DNA of 64,000 nt from Calliopsis andreniformis (lineage: Eukaryota > Arthropoda > Insecta > Hymenoptera > Andrenidae). Positions 37,905 to 52,976 of the stretch are shown one piece after another. The notes beneath the pieces were generated by a model. That model was given only the letters and a program-made list of their open reading frames with translations, made no database searches and had not been told where the DNA came from. Within the stretch, counting starts at the first letter, position 1. The number at the start of each line of letters is the position of its first letter. A program made the position numbers and the translations under genes. Where the stretch lies: contig NW_027480438.1 of assembly GCF_051401765.1 (NCBI RefSeq), forward strand, positions 1,674,001 to 1,738,000, in the 5' to 3' direction.

Positions 37905-40900
37905 ATCATCAATACTCAATCTTCAACCCTCAATCTTCAATCCTCAATACTCAATCTTCAATCCTCAATCCTCAATCCTCAATCCTCAATCCTCAATCCT
38001 CAATCCTCAATCCTCAATCCTCAATCCTCAGGCATCAATACTCAATCAACAATATTCAATCCTCAGTCCTTAATCCTCAATCCACAATCCTCAACCTTCA
38101 ATACTCAATACTCAATCTTCAATCCTCAATCCTCAATCCTCAATCCTCTATCCTCAATCCTCAATCCTCAATATTCAATCCTCAATGCTCAATCTTCAAT
38201 CATGAATCCTCAATCCTCAATTCTCAGTCGTCAATCCTCAGTCATCAATCCTCAATCTTCAATACTCAATCGTCAATCCTTAGTCCTCAATCCTCAATCC
38301 TCAATCCTCGTTCCTCAAACCTCAATCCTCAACCCTCAGTCTTCATCCTCAATCCTCAAACCTCAATCCTCAATCCTCAATATTCAATCATCAATACTCA
38401 ATCTTCAATCCTCAATCCTCAAACCTCAATCCTCAATCCTCATTCTTCAATCCTAAATACCCAATCCTCAATCTTCAATCCTCAATCCTCAATCCTCAAT
38501 TCTCAATCCTCAATCCTTAGACCCCAGACCTCAAACATCAATATTCAACCCTTAGTCCTCGTCCACAATCCACAACCCTCAATCCGCAGTCATCAATATT
38601 CAATCATCAATATTCAATCTTCAATCCTCAATCCTCAATCCTCAATCCTCAATCCTCAATCCTCAATCTTCAACCCTGAATCCTCAATCCTCAATACTCA
38701 ATCCTCAATCCTCAATCCTCAATCCTCAATCCTCAATCCTCATTCTTCAATCCTCAATACCCGATCCTCAATCTTCAATACCCAATCCTCAATTTCAATC
38801 CTCAATCCTCAATCCTCATTTCTCAATGCTCAATCCTCAACCCTCAGCCCTCATCCTCCATCCTCAGTACTCAATCCTCTATCCTCAATCTTCAATCCTC
38901 AATACTCAATCTTCAATCCTCATTCCTCAATCCTCAATCGTCAATCCTCAATCTTCAATCCTCAATACTCAATCTGCAATCCTCAATCCTTAAACCTCAA
39001 TCCTCAATCCTCATTCCTCAATCCTCAATACCCAATCCTCAATCCTCAATCCTCAATCCTCAATCCTCAATCCTCAATCTTCAACCCTGAATCCTCAATC
39101 CTCAATACTCAATCCTCAATCTTCAATCCTCAATACTCAATCTTCAATCCTCAATCCTCAATCCTCAATCGTCAATATTCAATCATCAATACTCAATCTT
39201 CAATCCTCAATCCTCAATCCTCAATTCTCAATCCTCAATCCTCAATCCTCAATCCTCAATCCTCAATCCTCAATCCTCAATCCACAATCCTCAACCTTCT
39301 ATACTCAATAATCAATCTCCAATCCTAGATCGTCAATCCTCAATCCTCAATCTTCAATCTTCAACCCTGAATCCTCAATCCTCAATACTCAATACTCAAT
39401 CTTCAATCCTCAATACTCAATCTTCACTCCTCAATCCTCAATCCTCAATCCTCAGTCCTCAATCTACAACCCTCAACACTCAACCGTCAATCCCCAATCC
39501 TCAATCCTCAATCCTCAATCCTCAATCTTCAATCCTCATCACTAATCTTCAATCCTCAATCCTCAATCCTCAATCCTCAATCCTCAATCCTCATTCTTCA
39601 ATCCTCAATACCCAATCCTCAATCTTCAATCCTCGATCCTCAAACCTCAATCCTAATCCCTCAATCCTCATTCTTCAATCCTCAATACCCAATCCTCAAT
39701 TTCAATTCTCAATCCTCAATCCTCATTTCTCAATCCTCAATCCTCAACCCTCAGCACTCATCCTCCATCCTCAATCCTCAATCCTCAATACTCAATCCTC
39801 AATCCTCAATCTTCAATCCTCAATTCTCAATCTTCAATCCTCGATCCTCAATCATCAATCCTCAATATTCAATCATCAATACTCAATCTTCAACCCTCAA
39901 TCTTCAATCCTCAATACTCAATCTTCAATCCTCAATCCTCAATCCTCAATCCTCAATCCTCAATCCTCAATCCTCAGGCATCAATACTCAATCTACAATA
40001 TTCAATCCTCAGTCCTTAATCCTCAATCCACAATCCTCAACCTTCAATACTCAATACTCAATCTTCAATCCTCAATCCTCAATCCTCAATCCTCTATCCT
40101 CAATCCTCAATCCTCAATATTCAATCCTCAATGCTCAATCTTCAATCATGAACCCTCAATCCTCAATTCTCAGTCGTCAATCCTCAGTCATCAATCCTCA
40201 ATCTTCAATACTCAATCGTCAATCCTTAGTCCTCAATCCTCAATCCTCAATCCTCGTTCCTCAAACCTCAATCATCAACACTCGGTCTTCATCCTCAATC
40301 CTCAAACCTCAATCCTCAATCCTCAATATTCAATCATCAATACTCAATCTTCAATCCTCAATCCTCAAACCTCAATCCTCAATCCTCATTCTTCAATCCT
40401 AAATACCCAATCCTCAATCTTCAATCCTCAATCCTCAATCCTCAATTCTCAATCCTCAATCCTTAGTCCCCAGACCTCAAACATCAATATTCAACCCTTA
40501 GTCCTCGTCCACAATCCACAACCCTCAATCCGCAGTCATCAATATTCAATCATCAATATTCAATCTTCAATCCTCAATCCTCAATCCTCAATCCTCAATC
40601 CTCAATCCTCAATCCTCAATCTTCAACCCTGAATCCTCAATCCTCAATACTCAATCCTCAATCCTCAATCCTCAATCCTCAATCCTCAATCCTCATTCTT
40701 CAATCCTCAATACCCGATCCTCAATCTTCAGTACCCAATCCTCAATTTCAATCCTCAATCCTCAATCCTCATTTCTCAATGCTCAATCCTCAACCCTCAG
40801 CCCTCATCCTCCATCCTCAGTACTCAATCCTCTATCCTCAATCTTCAATCCTCAATACTCAATCTTCAATCCTCATTCCTCAATCCTCAATCCTCAATCC

Positions 40901-43900
40901 TCAATCTTCAATCCTCAATACTCAATCTGCAATTCTCAATCCTTAAACCTCAATCCTCAATCCTCATTCCTCAATCCTCAATACCGAATCCTCAATCCTC
41001 AATCCTCAATCCTCAACCCTCAATCCTCATTTCTCAATCCTCAATCCTCAACCCTCAGCCCTCATCCTCCATCCTCAATCCTCAATCCTCAATCCTCAAT
41101 CTTCAATCCTCAATTCTCAATCTTCAATCCTCGATCCTCAATCACCAATCCTCAATCCTCAATCCTCAGGCATCAATACTCAATCTTCAATGCTCAATCC
41201 TCAATCCTCAATCCTCAATCCTCATTCCCCAACCCTCAATCCTCATTCCTCAAAGCTCAATCCTCAACCCTCAGTCCTCATACTCAATTCTCAATTCTCA
41301 ATCCTCAATCCTCAATCCTCAATCTTCAATCCTCAATAATCAATCTCCAATCCTCAATACTCTATCCTCGATCCTCAATCCTCAGGCATCAATACTCAAT
41401 CTTCAATACTCAATCCTCAATCCTCAATCCTCAATCCTCAATCCTCAAACCTCAATCCTCAATCCTCAATCCTCAATCCTCAATCCTCATTCTTCAATCC
41501 TCAATACCCAATCCTCAATCTTCAATCCTCGATCCTCAAACCTCAATCCTAATTCCTCAATCCTCATTCTTCAATCCTCAATACCCAATCCTCAATTTCA
41601 ATCCTCAACCCTCAATCCTCATTTCTCAGTCCTCAATCCTCAACCCTCAGCCCTCATCCTCCATCCTCAATCCTCAATCCTCAGGCATCAATACTCAATC
41701 TTCAATGCTCAATCCTCAATCCTCAATCCTCAATCCTCATTCCCCAACCCTCAATCCTCATTCCTCAAAGCTCAATCCTCAACCCTCAGTCCTCATACTC
41801 AATTCTCAATTCTCAATCCTCAATCCTCAATCCTCAATCTTCAATCCTCAATAATCAATCTCCAATCCTCAATACTATATCCTCGATACTCAATCCTCAG
41901 GCATCAATACTCAATCTTCAATACTCAATCCTCAATCCTCAATCCTCAATCCTCAATCCTCAAACCTCAATCCTCAATCCTCAATATTCAATCATCAATA
42001 CTCAATCTTCAATCCTCAATCCTCAATCCTCAATCCTCAACCCTCAATCCTCAATCCTCAATCCTCAATCCTCAATCCTCAATCCTCAATCCTCATTTCT
42101 CAATCCTCAATCCTCAGTCCTCAGTCGTCGAATCTCAATCCCCGACGCTTAGCACTCATCCTCAATCCTCAGTCCTCAATCCTCAATCCTCAAACCTAAA
42201 TCCTCTACCGACAGTCCTCGTCCTCAATCCTCAAACCTCAATCCTCAATCCTCAATATTCAATCATCAATACTCAATCTTCAATCCTCAATCCTGAATCC
42301 TCAATCCTCAATCCTCAATCCTCAATCCTCAATATTCAATCATCAATACTCAATCTTCAACCCTCAATCTTCAATCCTCAATACTCAATCTTCAATCCTC
42401 AATCCTCAATCCTCAATCCTCAATCCTCAATCCTCAATCTTCAATCCTCAACACTCAATCTTCAATCCTCAATCCTCAATCCTCAATCCTCAATACCCAA
42501 TCCTCAATCCTCAGTACTCAATTATCAATCCTCAATCCTCAATCTTCAACCCTGAATCCTCAATCCTCAATACTCAATCCTCAATCTTCAATCCTCAATA
42601 CTCAATCTTCAATCCTCAATACCCAATCCTCAATTTCAATCCTCAATCCTCAATCCTCATTTCTCAATCCTCAATCCTCAATCCTCAATCCTCAATCCTC
42701 AATATTCAATCATCAATACTCAATCATCAATCCTCATTCCTCAATCCCCAATTCTCAATCCTCAATCCTCAATCCTCAATCATCAGTCCTCATACTCAAT
42801 TCTCAATTCTCAATCCTCAATCCTCAATCCTCAATCTTCAATCCTCAATAATCAATCTCCAATCCTCAATCCTCAATCCTCGATCCTCAATGCTCAGGCA
42901 TCAATACTCAATCTTCAATACTCAATCCTCAATCCTCAATCCTCAATCCTCAATCCTCAGACCTCAATCCTCAATCCTCAATATTCAATCCTCAATACCC
43001 AATCCTCAATCTTCAATCCTCGATCCTCAAACCTCAATCCTAATTCCTCAATCCTCATTCTTCAATCCTCAATACCCAATCCTCAATTTCAATCCTCAAC
43101 CCTCAATCCTCATTTCTCAATCCTCAATCCTCAACCCTCAGCCCTCATCCTCCATCCTCAATCCTCAATCCTCAATCCTCAATCTTCAATCCTCAATTCT
43201 CAATCTTCAATCCTCGATCCTCAATCATCAATCCTCAATCCTCAATCCTCAGGCATCAATACTCAATCTTCAATGCTCAATCCTCAATCCTCAATCCTCA
43301 ATCCTCATTCCCCAACCCTCAATCCTCATTCCTCAAAGCTCAATCCTCAACCCTCAGTCCTCATACTCAATTCTCAATTCTCAATCCTCAATCCTCAATC
43401 CTCAATCTTCAATCCTCAATAATCAATCTCCAATCCTCAATACTCTATCCTCGATCCTCAATCCTAAGGCATCAATACTCAATCTTCAATACTCAATCCT
43501 CAATCCTCAATCCTCAATCCTCAATCCTCAAACCTCACTCCTCAATCCTCAATATTCAATCATCAATACTCAATCTTCAATCCTCAATCCTCAATCCTCA
43601 ATCCTCAATCCTCAATCCTCAATCCTCAGTCGTCGAATCTCAATCCCCGACGCTTAGCACTCATCCTCAATCTTCAGTCCTCAATCCTCAATCCTCAAAC
43701 CTAAATCTTCTACCGTCAGTCCTCGTCCTCAATCCTCAAACCTCAATCCTCAATCCTCAATATTCAATCATCAATACTCAATCTTCAATCCTCAATCCTG
43801 AATCCTCAATCCTCAATCCTCAATCCTCAATCCTCAATATTCAATCATCAATACTCAATCTTCAACCCTCAATCTTCAATCCTCAATACTCAATCTTCAA

Positions 43901-44715
43901 TCCTCAATCCTCAATCCTCAATCCTCAATCCTCAATCCTCAATCCTCAATATTCAACCCTGAATCCTCAATCCTCAATACTCAATCCTCAATCTTCAATG
44001 CTCAATACTCAATCTTCAATGATCAATCCTCAATCCTCAATTCTCAGTCGTCAATCCTCAGTCATCAATCCTCAATCTTCAATACTCAATCGTCAATCCT
44101 TAGTCCTCAATCCTCAATCCTCAATCCTCGTTCCTCAAACCTCAATCCTCAACCCTCAGTCTTCATCCTCAATCCTCAAACCTCAATACTCAATCCTCAA
44201 TATTCAATCGTCAATACTCAATCTTCAGTCCCCAATCCTCAAACCTCAATCCTCAATCCTCATTCTTCAATCCTAAATACCCAATCCTTAATCTGCAATC
44301 CTCAATCCTCAATCCTCAATTCTCAATCCTCAATCCTTAATCCTCAGACCTCAAACATCAATATTCAACCCTCAGTCCTCGTCCTCAATCCACAACACTC
44401 AATCCTCAGTCCTCAATATTCAATCATAAATATTCAATCTTCAATCCTCAATCCTCAATCCTCAATCCTCAATCCTCAATCCTCAATATTCAACCCTGAA
44501 TCCTCAATCCTCAATACTCAATCCTCAATCTTCAATGCTCAATACTCAATCTTCAATCCTCAATCCTCAATCGCCAATCCTCAATCCTCAATTTTCAATC
44601 CTCAACACTCAATCTTCAATCCTCAATCCTCAATCCTCAATCCTCAATCCTCATTCTTCAATCCTCAATACCCAATCCTCAATCTTCAATCCTCAATCCT
44701 CAATCCTCAATCCTC
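37905..44715 (+). repeat. 6.8-kb segmental duplication, copy A
   Basis: From about 37,909 this segment matches 45,229 onward at an offset of exactly 7,320 bp up to about 43,790. It then matches at 9,187 bp up to about 44,715. The change of offset equals the 1,867-bp tandem duplication nested in copy B. Single-base differences I verified over the first 5.9 kb are 38,017 A against 45,337 G, 40,280 A against 47,600 C, and 41,145 C against 48,465 T. Confidence 0.9.
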
Positions 44716-45224
44716 AAACCTAAATCCTCTACCGTCAGTCCTCGTCCTCAATCCTCAAACCTCAAACCTCAATCCTCAATATTCAATCATCAATACTCAA
44801 TCTTCAATCCTCAATCCTGAATCCTCAATCCTCAATCCTCAATCCTCAATCCTCAATATTCAATCATCAATACTCAATCTTCAACCCTCAATCTTCAATC
44901 CTCAATACTCAATCTTCAATCCTCAATCCTCAATCCTCAATCCTCAATCCTCAATCTTCAATCCTCAACACTCAATCTTCAATCCTCAATCCTCAATCCT
45001 CAATCCTCAATCCTCATTCTTCAATCCTCAATACCCAATCCTCAATCCTCAATCCTCAATCCTCAATCCTCAATCCCAATTCCTCAATCCTCATTCTTCA
45101 ATCCTCAATACCCAATCCTCAATTTCAATCCTCAATCCTCAATCCTCATTTCTCAATCCTCAATCCTCAACCCTCAGCCCTCATCCTCCATCCTCAGTAC
45201 TCAATCCTCTATCCTCAATCTTCA
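44716..45224 (+). repeat. Heptamer spacer between segmental duplication copies
   Basis: About 500 bp of the same heptamer separate the two copies of the large duplication. The string resembles the second half of the 1,971-bp units (CTCTACCGTC and GTCCTCGTCC near its left end, then CTCATCCTCCATCC near 45,185). Nothing other than repeat is visible. Confidence 0.75.
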
Positions 45225-48200
45225 ATCCTCAATACTCAATCTTCAACCCTCAATCTTCAATCCTCAATACTCAATCTTCAATCCTCAATCCTCAATCCTC
45301 AATCCTCAATCCTCAATCCTCAATCCTCAATCCTCAGTCCTCAATCCTCAGGCATCAATACTCAATCAACAATATTCAATCCTCAGTCCTTAATCCTCAA
45401 TCCACAATCCTCAACCTTCAATACTCAATACTCAATCTTCAATCCTCAATCCTCAATCCTCAATCCTCTATCCTCAATCCTCAATCCTCAATATTCAATC
45501 CTCAATGCTCAATCTTCAATCATGAATCCTCAATCCTCAATTCTCAGTCGTCAATCCTCAGTCATCAATCCTCAATCTTCAATACTCAATCGTCAATCCT
45601 TAGTCCTCAATCCTCAATCCTCAATCCTCGTTCCTCAAACCTCAATCCTCAACCCTCAGTCTTCATCCTCAATCCTCAAACCTCAATCCTCAATCCTCAA
45701 TATTCAATCATCAATACTCAATCTTCAATCCTCAATCCTCAAACCTCAATCCTCAATCCTCATTCTTCAATCCTAAATACCCAATCCTCAATCTTCAATC
45801 CTCAATCCTCAATCCTCAATTCTCAATCCTCAATCCTTAGACCCCAGACCTCAAACATCAATATTCAACCCTTAGTCCTCGTCCACAATCCACAACCCTC
45901 AATCCGCAGTCATCAATATTCAATCATCAATATTCAATCTTCAATCCTCAATCCTCAATCCTCAATCCTCAATCCTCAATCCTCAATCTTCAACCCTGAA
46001 TCCTCAATCCTCAATACTCAATCCTCAATCCTCAATCCTCAATCCTCAATCCTCAATCCTCATTCTTCAATCCTCAATACCCGATCCTCAATCTTCAATA
46101 CCCAATCCTCAATTTCAATCCTCAATCCTCAATCCTCATTTCTCAATGCTCAATCCTCAACCCTCAGCCCTCATCCTCCATCCTCAGTACTCAATCCTCT
46201 ATCCTCAATCTTCAATCCTCAATACTCAATCTTCAATCCTCATTCCTCAATCCTCAATCGTCAATCCTCAATCTTCAATCCTCAATACTCAATCTGCAAT
46301 CCTCAATCCTTAAACCTCAATCCTCAATCCTCATTCCTCAATCCTCAATACCCAATCCTCAATCCTCAATCCTCAATCCTCAATCCTCAATCCTCAATCT
46401 TCAACCCTGAATCCTCAATCCTCAATACTCAATCCTCAATCTTCAATCCTCAATACTCAATCTTCAATCCTCAATCCTCAATCCTCAATCGTCAATATTC
46501 AATCATCAATACTCAATCTTCAATCCTCAATCCTCAATCCTCAATTCTCAATCCTCAATCCTCAATCCTCAATCCTCAATCCTCAATCCTCAATCCTCAA
46601 TCCACAATCCTCAACCTTCTATACTCAATAATCAATCTCCAATCCTAGATCGTCAATCCTCAATCCTCAATCTTCAATCTTCAACCCTGAATCCTCAATC
46701 CTCAATACTCAATACTCAATCTTCAATCCTCAATACTCAATCTTCACTCCTCAATCCTCAATCCTCAATCCTCAGTCCTCAATCTACAACCCTCAACACT
46801 CAACCGTCAATCCCCAATCCTCAATCCTCAATCCTCAATCCTCAATCTTCAATCCTCATCACTAATCTTCAATCCTCAATCCTCAATCCTCAATCCTCAA
46901 TCCTCAATCCTCATTCTTCAATCCTCAATACCCAATCCTCAATCTTCAATCCTCGATCCTCAAACCTCAATCCTAATCCCTCAATCCTCATTCTTCAATC
47001 CTCAATACCCAATCCTCAATTTCAATTCTCAATCCTCAATCCTCATTTCTCAATCCTCAATCCTCAACCCTCAGCACTCATCCTCCATCCTCAATCCTCA
47101 ATCCTCAATACTCAATCCTCAATCCTCAATCTTCAATCCTCAATTCTCAATCTTCAATCCTCGATCCTCAATCATCAATCCTCAATATTCAATCATCAAT
47201 ACTCAATCTTCAACCCTCAATCTTCAATCCTCAATACTCAATCTTCAATCCTCAATCCTCAATCCTCAATCCTCAATCCTCAATCCTCAATCCTCAGGCA
47301 TCAATACTCAATCTACAATATTCAATCCTCAGTCCTTAATCCTCAATCCACAATCCTCAACCTTCAATACTCAATACTCAATCTTCAATCCTCAATCCTC
47401 AATCCTCAATCCTCTATCCTCAATCCTCAATCCTCAATATTCAATCCTCAATGCTCAATCTTCAATCATGAACCCTCAATCCTCAATTCTCAGTCGTCAA
47501 TCCTCAGTCATCAATCCTCAATCTTCAATACTCAATCGTCAATCCTTAGTCCTCAATCCTCAATCCTCAATCCTCGTTCCTCAAACCTCAATCATCAACC
47601 CTCGGTCTTCATCCTCAATCCTCAAACCTCAATCCTCAATCCTCAATATTCAATCATCAATACTCAATCTTCAATCCTCAATCCTCAAACCTCAATCCTC
47701 AATCCTCATTCTTCAATCCTAAATACCCAATCCTCAATCTTCAATCCTCAATCCTCAATCCTCAATTCTCAATCCTCAATCCTTAGTCCCCAGACCTCAA
47801 ACATCAATATTCAACCCTTAGTCCTCGTCCACAATCCACAACCCTCAATCCGCAGTCATCAATATTCAATCATCAATATTCAATCTTCAATCCTCAATCC
47901 TCAATCCTCAATCCTCAATCCTCAATCCTCAATCCTCAATCTTCAACCCTGAATCCTCAATCCTCAATACTCAATCCTCAATCCTCAATCCTCAATCCTC
48001 AATCCTCAATCCTCATTCTTCAATCCTCAATACCCGATCCTCAATCTTCAGTACCCAATCCTCAATTTCAATCCTCAATCCTCAATCCTCATTTCTCAAT
48101 GCTCAATCCTCAACCCTCAGCCCTCATCCTCCATCCTCAGTACTCAATCCTCTATCCTCAATCTTCAATCCTCAATACTCAATCTTCAATCCTCATTCCT

Positions 48201-49242
48201 CAATCCTCAATCCTCAATCCTCAATCTTCAATCCTCAATACTCAATCTGCAATTCTCAATCCTTAAACCTCAATCCTCAATCCTCATTCCTCAATCCTCA
48301 ATACCGAATCCTCAATCCTCAATCCTCAATCCTCAACCCTCAATCCTCATTTCTCAATCCTCAATCCTCAACCCTCAGCCCTCATCCTCCATCCTCAATC
48401 CTCAATCCTCAATCCTCAATCTTCAATCCTCAATTCTCAATCTTCAATCCTCGATCCTCAATCATCAATCCTCAATCCTCAATCCTCAGGCATCAATACT
48501 CAATCTTCAATGCTCAATCCTCAATCCTCAATCCTCAATCCTCATTCCCCAACCCTCAATCCTCATTCCTCAAAGCTCAATCCTCAACCCTCAGTCCTCA
48601 TACTCAATTCTCAATTCTCAATCCTCAATCCTCAATCCTCAATCTTCAATCCTCAATAATCAATCTCCAATCCTCAATACTCTATCCTCGATCCTCAATC
48701 CTCAGGCATCAATACTCAATCTTCAATACTCAATCCTCAATCCTCAATCCTCAATCCTCAATCCTCAAACCTCAATCCTCAATCCTCAATCCTCAATCCT
48801 CAATCCTCATTCTTCAATCCTCAATACCCAATCCTCAATCTTCAATCCTCGATCCTCAAACCTCAATCCTAATTCCTCAATCCTCATTCTTCAATCCTCA
48901 ATACCCAATCCTCAATTTCAATCCTCAACCCTCAATCCTCATTTCTCAGTCCTCAATCCTCAACCCTCAGCCCTCATCCTCCATCCTCAATCCTCAATCC
49001 TCAGGCATCAATACTCAATCTTCAATGCTCAATCCTCAATCCTCAATCCTCAATCCTCATTCCCCAACCCTCAATCCTCATTCCTCAAAGCTCAATCCTC
49101 AACCCTCAGTCCTCATACTCAATTCTCAATTCTCAATCCTCAATCCTCAATCCTCAATCTTCAATCCTCAATAATCAATCTCCAATCCTCAATACTATAT
49201 CCTCGATACTCAATCCTCAGGCATCAATACTCAATCTTCAAT

Positions 49243-51109
49243 ACTCAATCCTCAATCCTCAATCCTCAATCCTCAATCCTCAAACCTCAATCCTCAATCC
49301 TCAATATTCAATCATCAATACTCAATCTTCAATCCTCAATCCTCAATCCTCAATCCTCAACCCTCAATCCTCAATCCTCAATCCTCAATCCTCAATCCTC
49401 AATCCTCAATCCTCATTTCTCAATCCTCAATCCTCAGTCCTCAGTCGTCGAATCTCAATCCCCGACGCTTAGCACTCATCCTCAATCCTCAGTCCTCAAT
49501 CCTCAATCCTCAAACCTAAATCCTCTACCGACAGTCCTCGTCCTCAATCCTCAAACCTCAATCCTCAATCCTCAATATTCAATCATCAATACTCAATCTT
49601 CAATCCTCAATCCTGAATCCTCAATCCTCAATCCTCAATCCTCAATCCTCAATATTCAATCATCAATACTCAATCTTCAACCCTCAATCTTCAATCCTCA
49701 ATACTCAATCTTCAATCCTCAATCCTCAATCCTCAATCCTCAATCCTCAATCCTCAATCTTCAATCCTCAACACTCAATCTTCAATCCTCAATCCTCAAT
49801 CCTCAATCCTCAATACCCAATCCTCAATCCTCAGTACTCAATTATCAATCCTCAATCCTCAATCTTCAACCCTGAATCCTCAATCCTCAATACTCAATCC
49901 TCAATCTTCAATCCTCAATACTCAATCTTCAATCCTCAATACCCAATCCTCAATTTCAATCCTCAATCCTCAATCCTCATTTCTCAATCCTCAATCCTCA
50001 ATCCTCAATCCTCAATCCTCAATATTCAATCATCAATACTCAATCATCAATCCTCATTCCTCAATCCCCAATTCTCAATCCTCAATCCTCAATCCTCAAT
50101 CATCAGTCCTCATACTCAATTCTCAATTCTCAATCCTCAATCCTCAATCCTCAATCTTCAATCCTCAATAATCAATCTCCAATCCTCAATCCTCAATCCT
50201 CGATCCTCAATGCTCAGGCATCAATACTCAATCTTCAATACTCAATCCTCAATCCTCAATCCTCAATCCTCAATCCTCAGACCTCAATCCTCAATCCTCA
50301 ATATTCAATCCTCAATACCCAATCCTCAATCTTCAATCCTCGATCCTCAAACCTCAATCCTAATTCCTCAATCCTCATTCTTCAATCCTCAATACCCAAT
50401 CCTCAATTTCAATCCTCAACCCTCAATCCTCATTTCTCAATCCTCAATCCTCAACCCTCAGCCCTCATCCTCCATCCTCAATCCTCAATCCTCAATCCTC
50501 AATCTTCAATCCTCAATTCTCAATCTTCAATCCTCGATCCTCAATCATCAATCCTCAATCCTCAATCCTCAGGCATCAATACTCAATCTTCAATGCTCAA
50601 TCCTCAATCCTCAATCCTCAATCCTCATTCCCCAACCCTCAATCCTCATTCCTCAAAGCTCAATCCTCAACCCTCAGTCCTCATACTCAATTCTCAATTC
50701 TCAATCCTCAATCCTCAATCCTCAATCTTCAATCCTCAATAATCAATCTCCAATCCTCAATACTCTATCCTCGATCCTCAATCCTAAGGCATCAATACTC
50801 AATCTTCAATACTCAATCCTCAATCCTCAATCCTCAATCCTCAATCCTCAAACCTCACTCCTCAATCCTCAATATTCAATCATCAATACTCAATCTTCAA
50901 TCCTCAATCCTCAATCCTCAATCCTCAATCCTCAATCCTCAATCCTCAGTCGTCGAATCTCAATCCCCGACGCTTAGCACTCATCCTCAATCTTCAGTCC
51001 TCAATCCTCAATCCTCAAACCTAAATCTTCTACCGTCAGTCCTCGTCCTCAATCCTCAAACCTCAATCCTCAATCCTCAATATTCAATCATCAATACTCA
51101 ATCTTCAAT
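49243..51109 (+). repeat. Nested 1,867-bp tandem duplication, first unit
   Basis: Landmarks GTCGTCG at 49,444 and 50,949 recur at 51,311 and 52,816, each 1,867 bp later. Copy A has only one such unit, with landmarks at 42,124 and 43,629. The duplication therefore arose after copies A and B separated, or was lost from A. Breakpoints sit in runs of perfect CCTCAAT following TCAATAC. Confidence 0.88.
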
Positions 51110-52976
51110 ACTCAATCCTCAATCCTCAATCCTCAATCCTCAATCCTCAAACCTCAATCCTCAATCCTCAATATTCAATCATCAATACTCAATCTTCAAT
51201 CCTCAATCCTCAATCCTCAATCCTCAACCCTCAATCCTCAATCCTCAATCCTCAATCCTCAATCCTCAATCCTCAATCCTCATTTCTCAATCCTCAATCC
51301 TCAGTCCTCAGTCGTCGAATCTCAATCCCCGACGCTTAGCACTCATCCTCAATCCTCAGTCCTCAATCCTCAATCCTCAAACCTAAATCCTCTACCGACA
51401 GTCCTCGTCCTCAATCCTCAAACCTCAATCCTCAATCCTCAATATTCAATCATCAATACTCAATCTTCAATCCTCAATCCTGAATCCTCAATCCTCAATC
51501 CTCAATCCTCAATCCTCAATATTCAATCATCAATACTCAATCTTCAACCCTCAATCTTCAATCCTCAATACTCAATCTTCAATCCTCAATCCTCAATCCT
51601 CAATCCTCAATCCTCAATCCTCAATCTTCAATCCTCAACACTCAATCTTCAATCCTCAATCCTCAATCCTCAATCCTCAATACCCAATCCTCAATCCTCA
51701 GTACTCAATTATCAATCCTCAATCCTCAATCTTCAACCCTGAATCCTCAATCCTCAATACTCAATCCTCAATCTTCAATCCTCAATACTCAATCTTCAAT
51801 CCTCAATACCCAATCCTCAATTTCAATCCTCAATCCTCAATCCTCATTTCTCAATCCTCAATCCTCAATCCTCAATCCTCAATCCTCAATATTCAATCAT
51901 CAATACTCAATCATCAATCCTCATTCCTCAATCCCCAATTCTCAATCCTCAATCCTCAATCCTCAATCATCAGTCCTCATACTCAATTCTCAATTCTCAA
52001 TCCTCAATCCTCAATCCTCAATCTTCAATCCTCAATAATCAATCTCCAATCCTCAATCCTCAATCCTCGATCCTCAATGCTCAGGCATCAATACTCAATC
52101 TTCAATACTCAATCCTCAATCCTCAATCCTCAATCCTCAATCCTCAGACCTCAATCCTCAATCCTCAATATTCAATCCTCAATACCCAATCCTCAATCTT
52201 CAATCCTCGATCCTCAAACCTCAATCCTAATTCCTCAATCCTCATTCTTCAATCCTCAATACCCAATCCTCAATTTCAATCCTCAACCCTCAATCCTCAT
52301 TTCTCAATCCTCAATCCTCAACCCTCAGCCCTCATCCTCCATCCTCAATCCTCAATCCTCAATCCTCAATCTTCAATCCTCAATTCTCAATCTTCAATCC
52401 TCGATCCTCAATCATCAATCCTCAATCCTCAATCCTCAGGCATCAATACTCAATCTTCAATGCTCAATCCTCAATCCTCAATCCTCAATCCTCATTCCCC
52501 AACCCTCAATCCTCATTCCTCAAAGCTCAATCCTCAACCCTCAGTCCTCATACTCAATTCTCAATTCTCAATCCTCAATCCTCAATCCTCAATCTTCAAT
52601 CCTCAATAATCAATCTCCAATCCTCAATACTCTATCCTCGATCCTCAATCCTAAGGCATCAATACTCAATCTTCAATACTCAATCCTCAATCCTCAATCC
52701 TCAATCCTCAATCCTCAAACCTCACTCCTCAATCCTCAATATTCAATCATCAATACTCAATCTTCAATCCTCAATCCTCAATCCTCAATCCTCAATCCTC
52801 AATCCTCAATCCTCAGTCGTCGAATCTCAATCCCCGACGCTTAGCACTCATCCTCAATCTTCAGTCCTCAATCCTCAATCCTCAAACCTAAATCTTCTAC
52901 CGTCAGTCCTCGTCCTCAATCCTCAAACCTCAATCCTCAATCCTCAATATTCAATCATCAATACTCAATCTTCAAT
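51110..52976 (+). repeat. Nested 1,867-bp tandem duplication, second unit
   Basis: This second unit is almost identical to the first over the whole 1,867 bp. The junction at about 51,105 is visible as TCTTCAATACTC where copy A at 43,785 reads TCTTCAATCCTC. The near identity makes this one of the youngest rearrangements in the window. Confidence 0.88.
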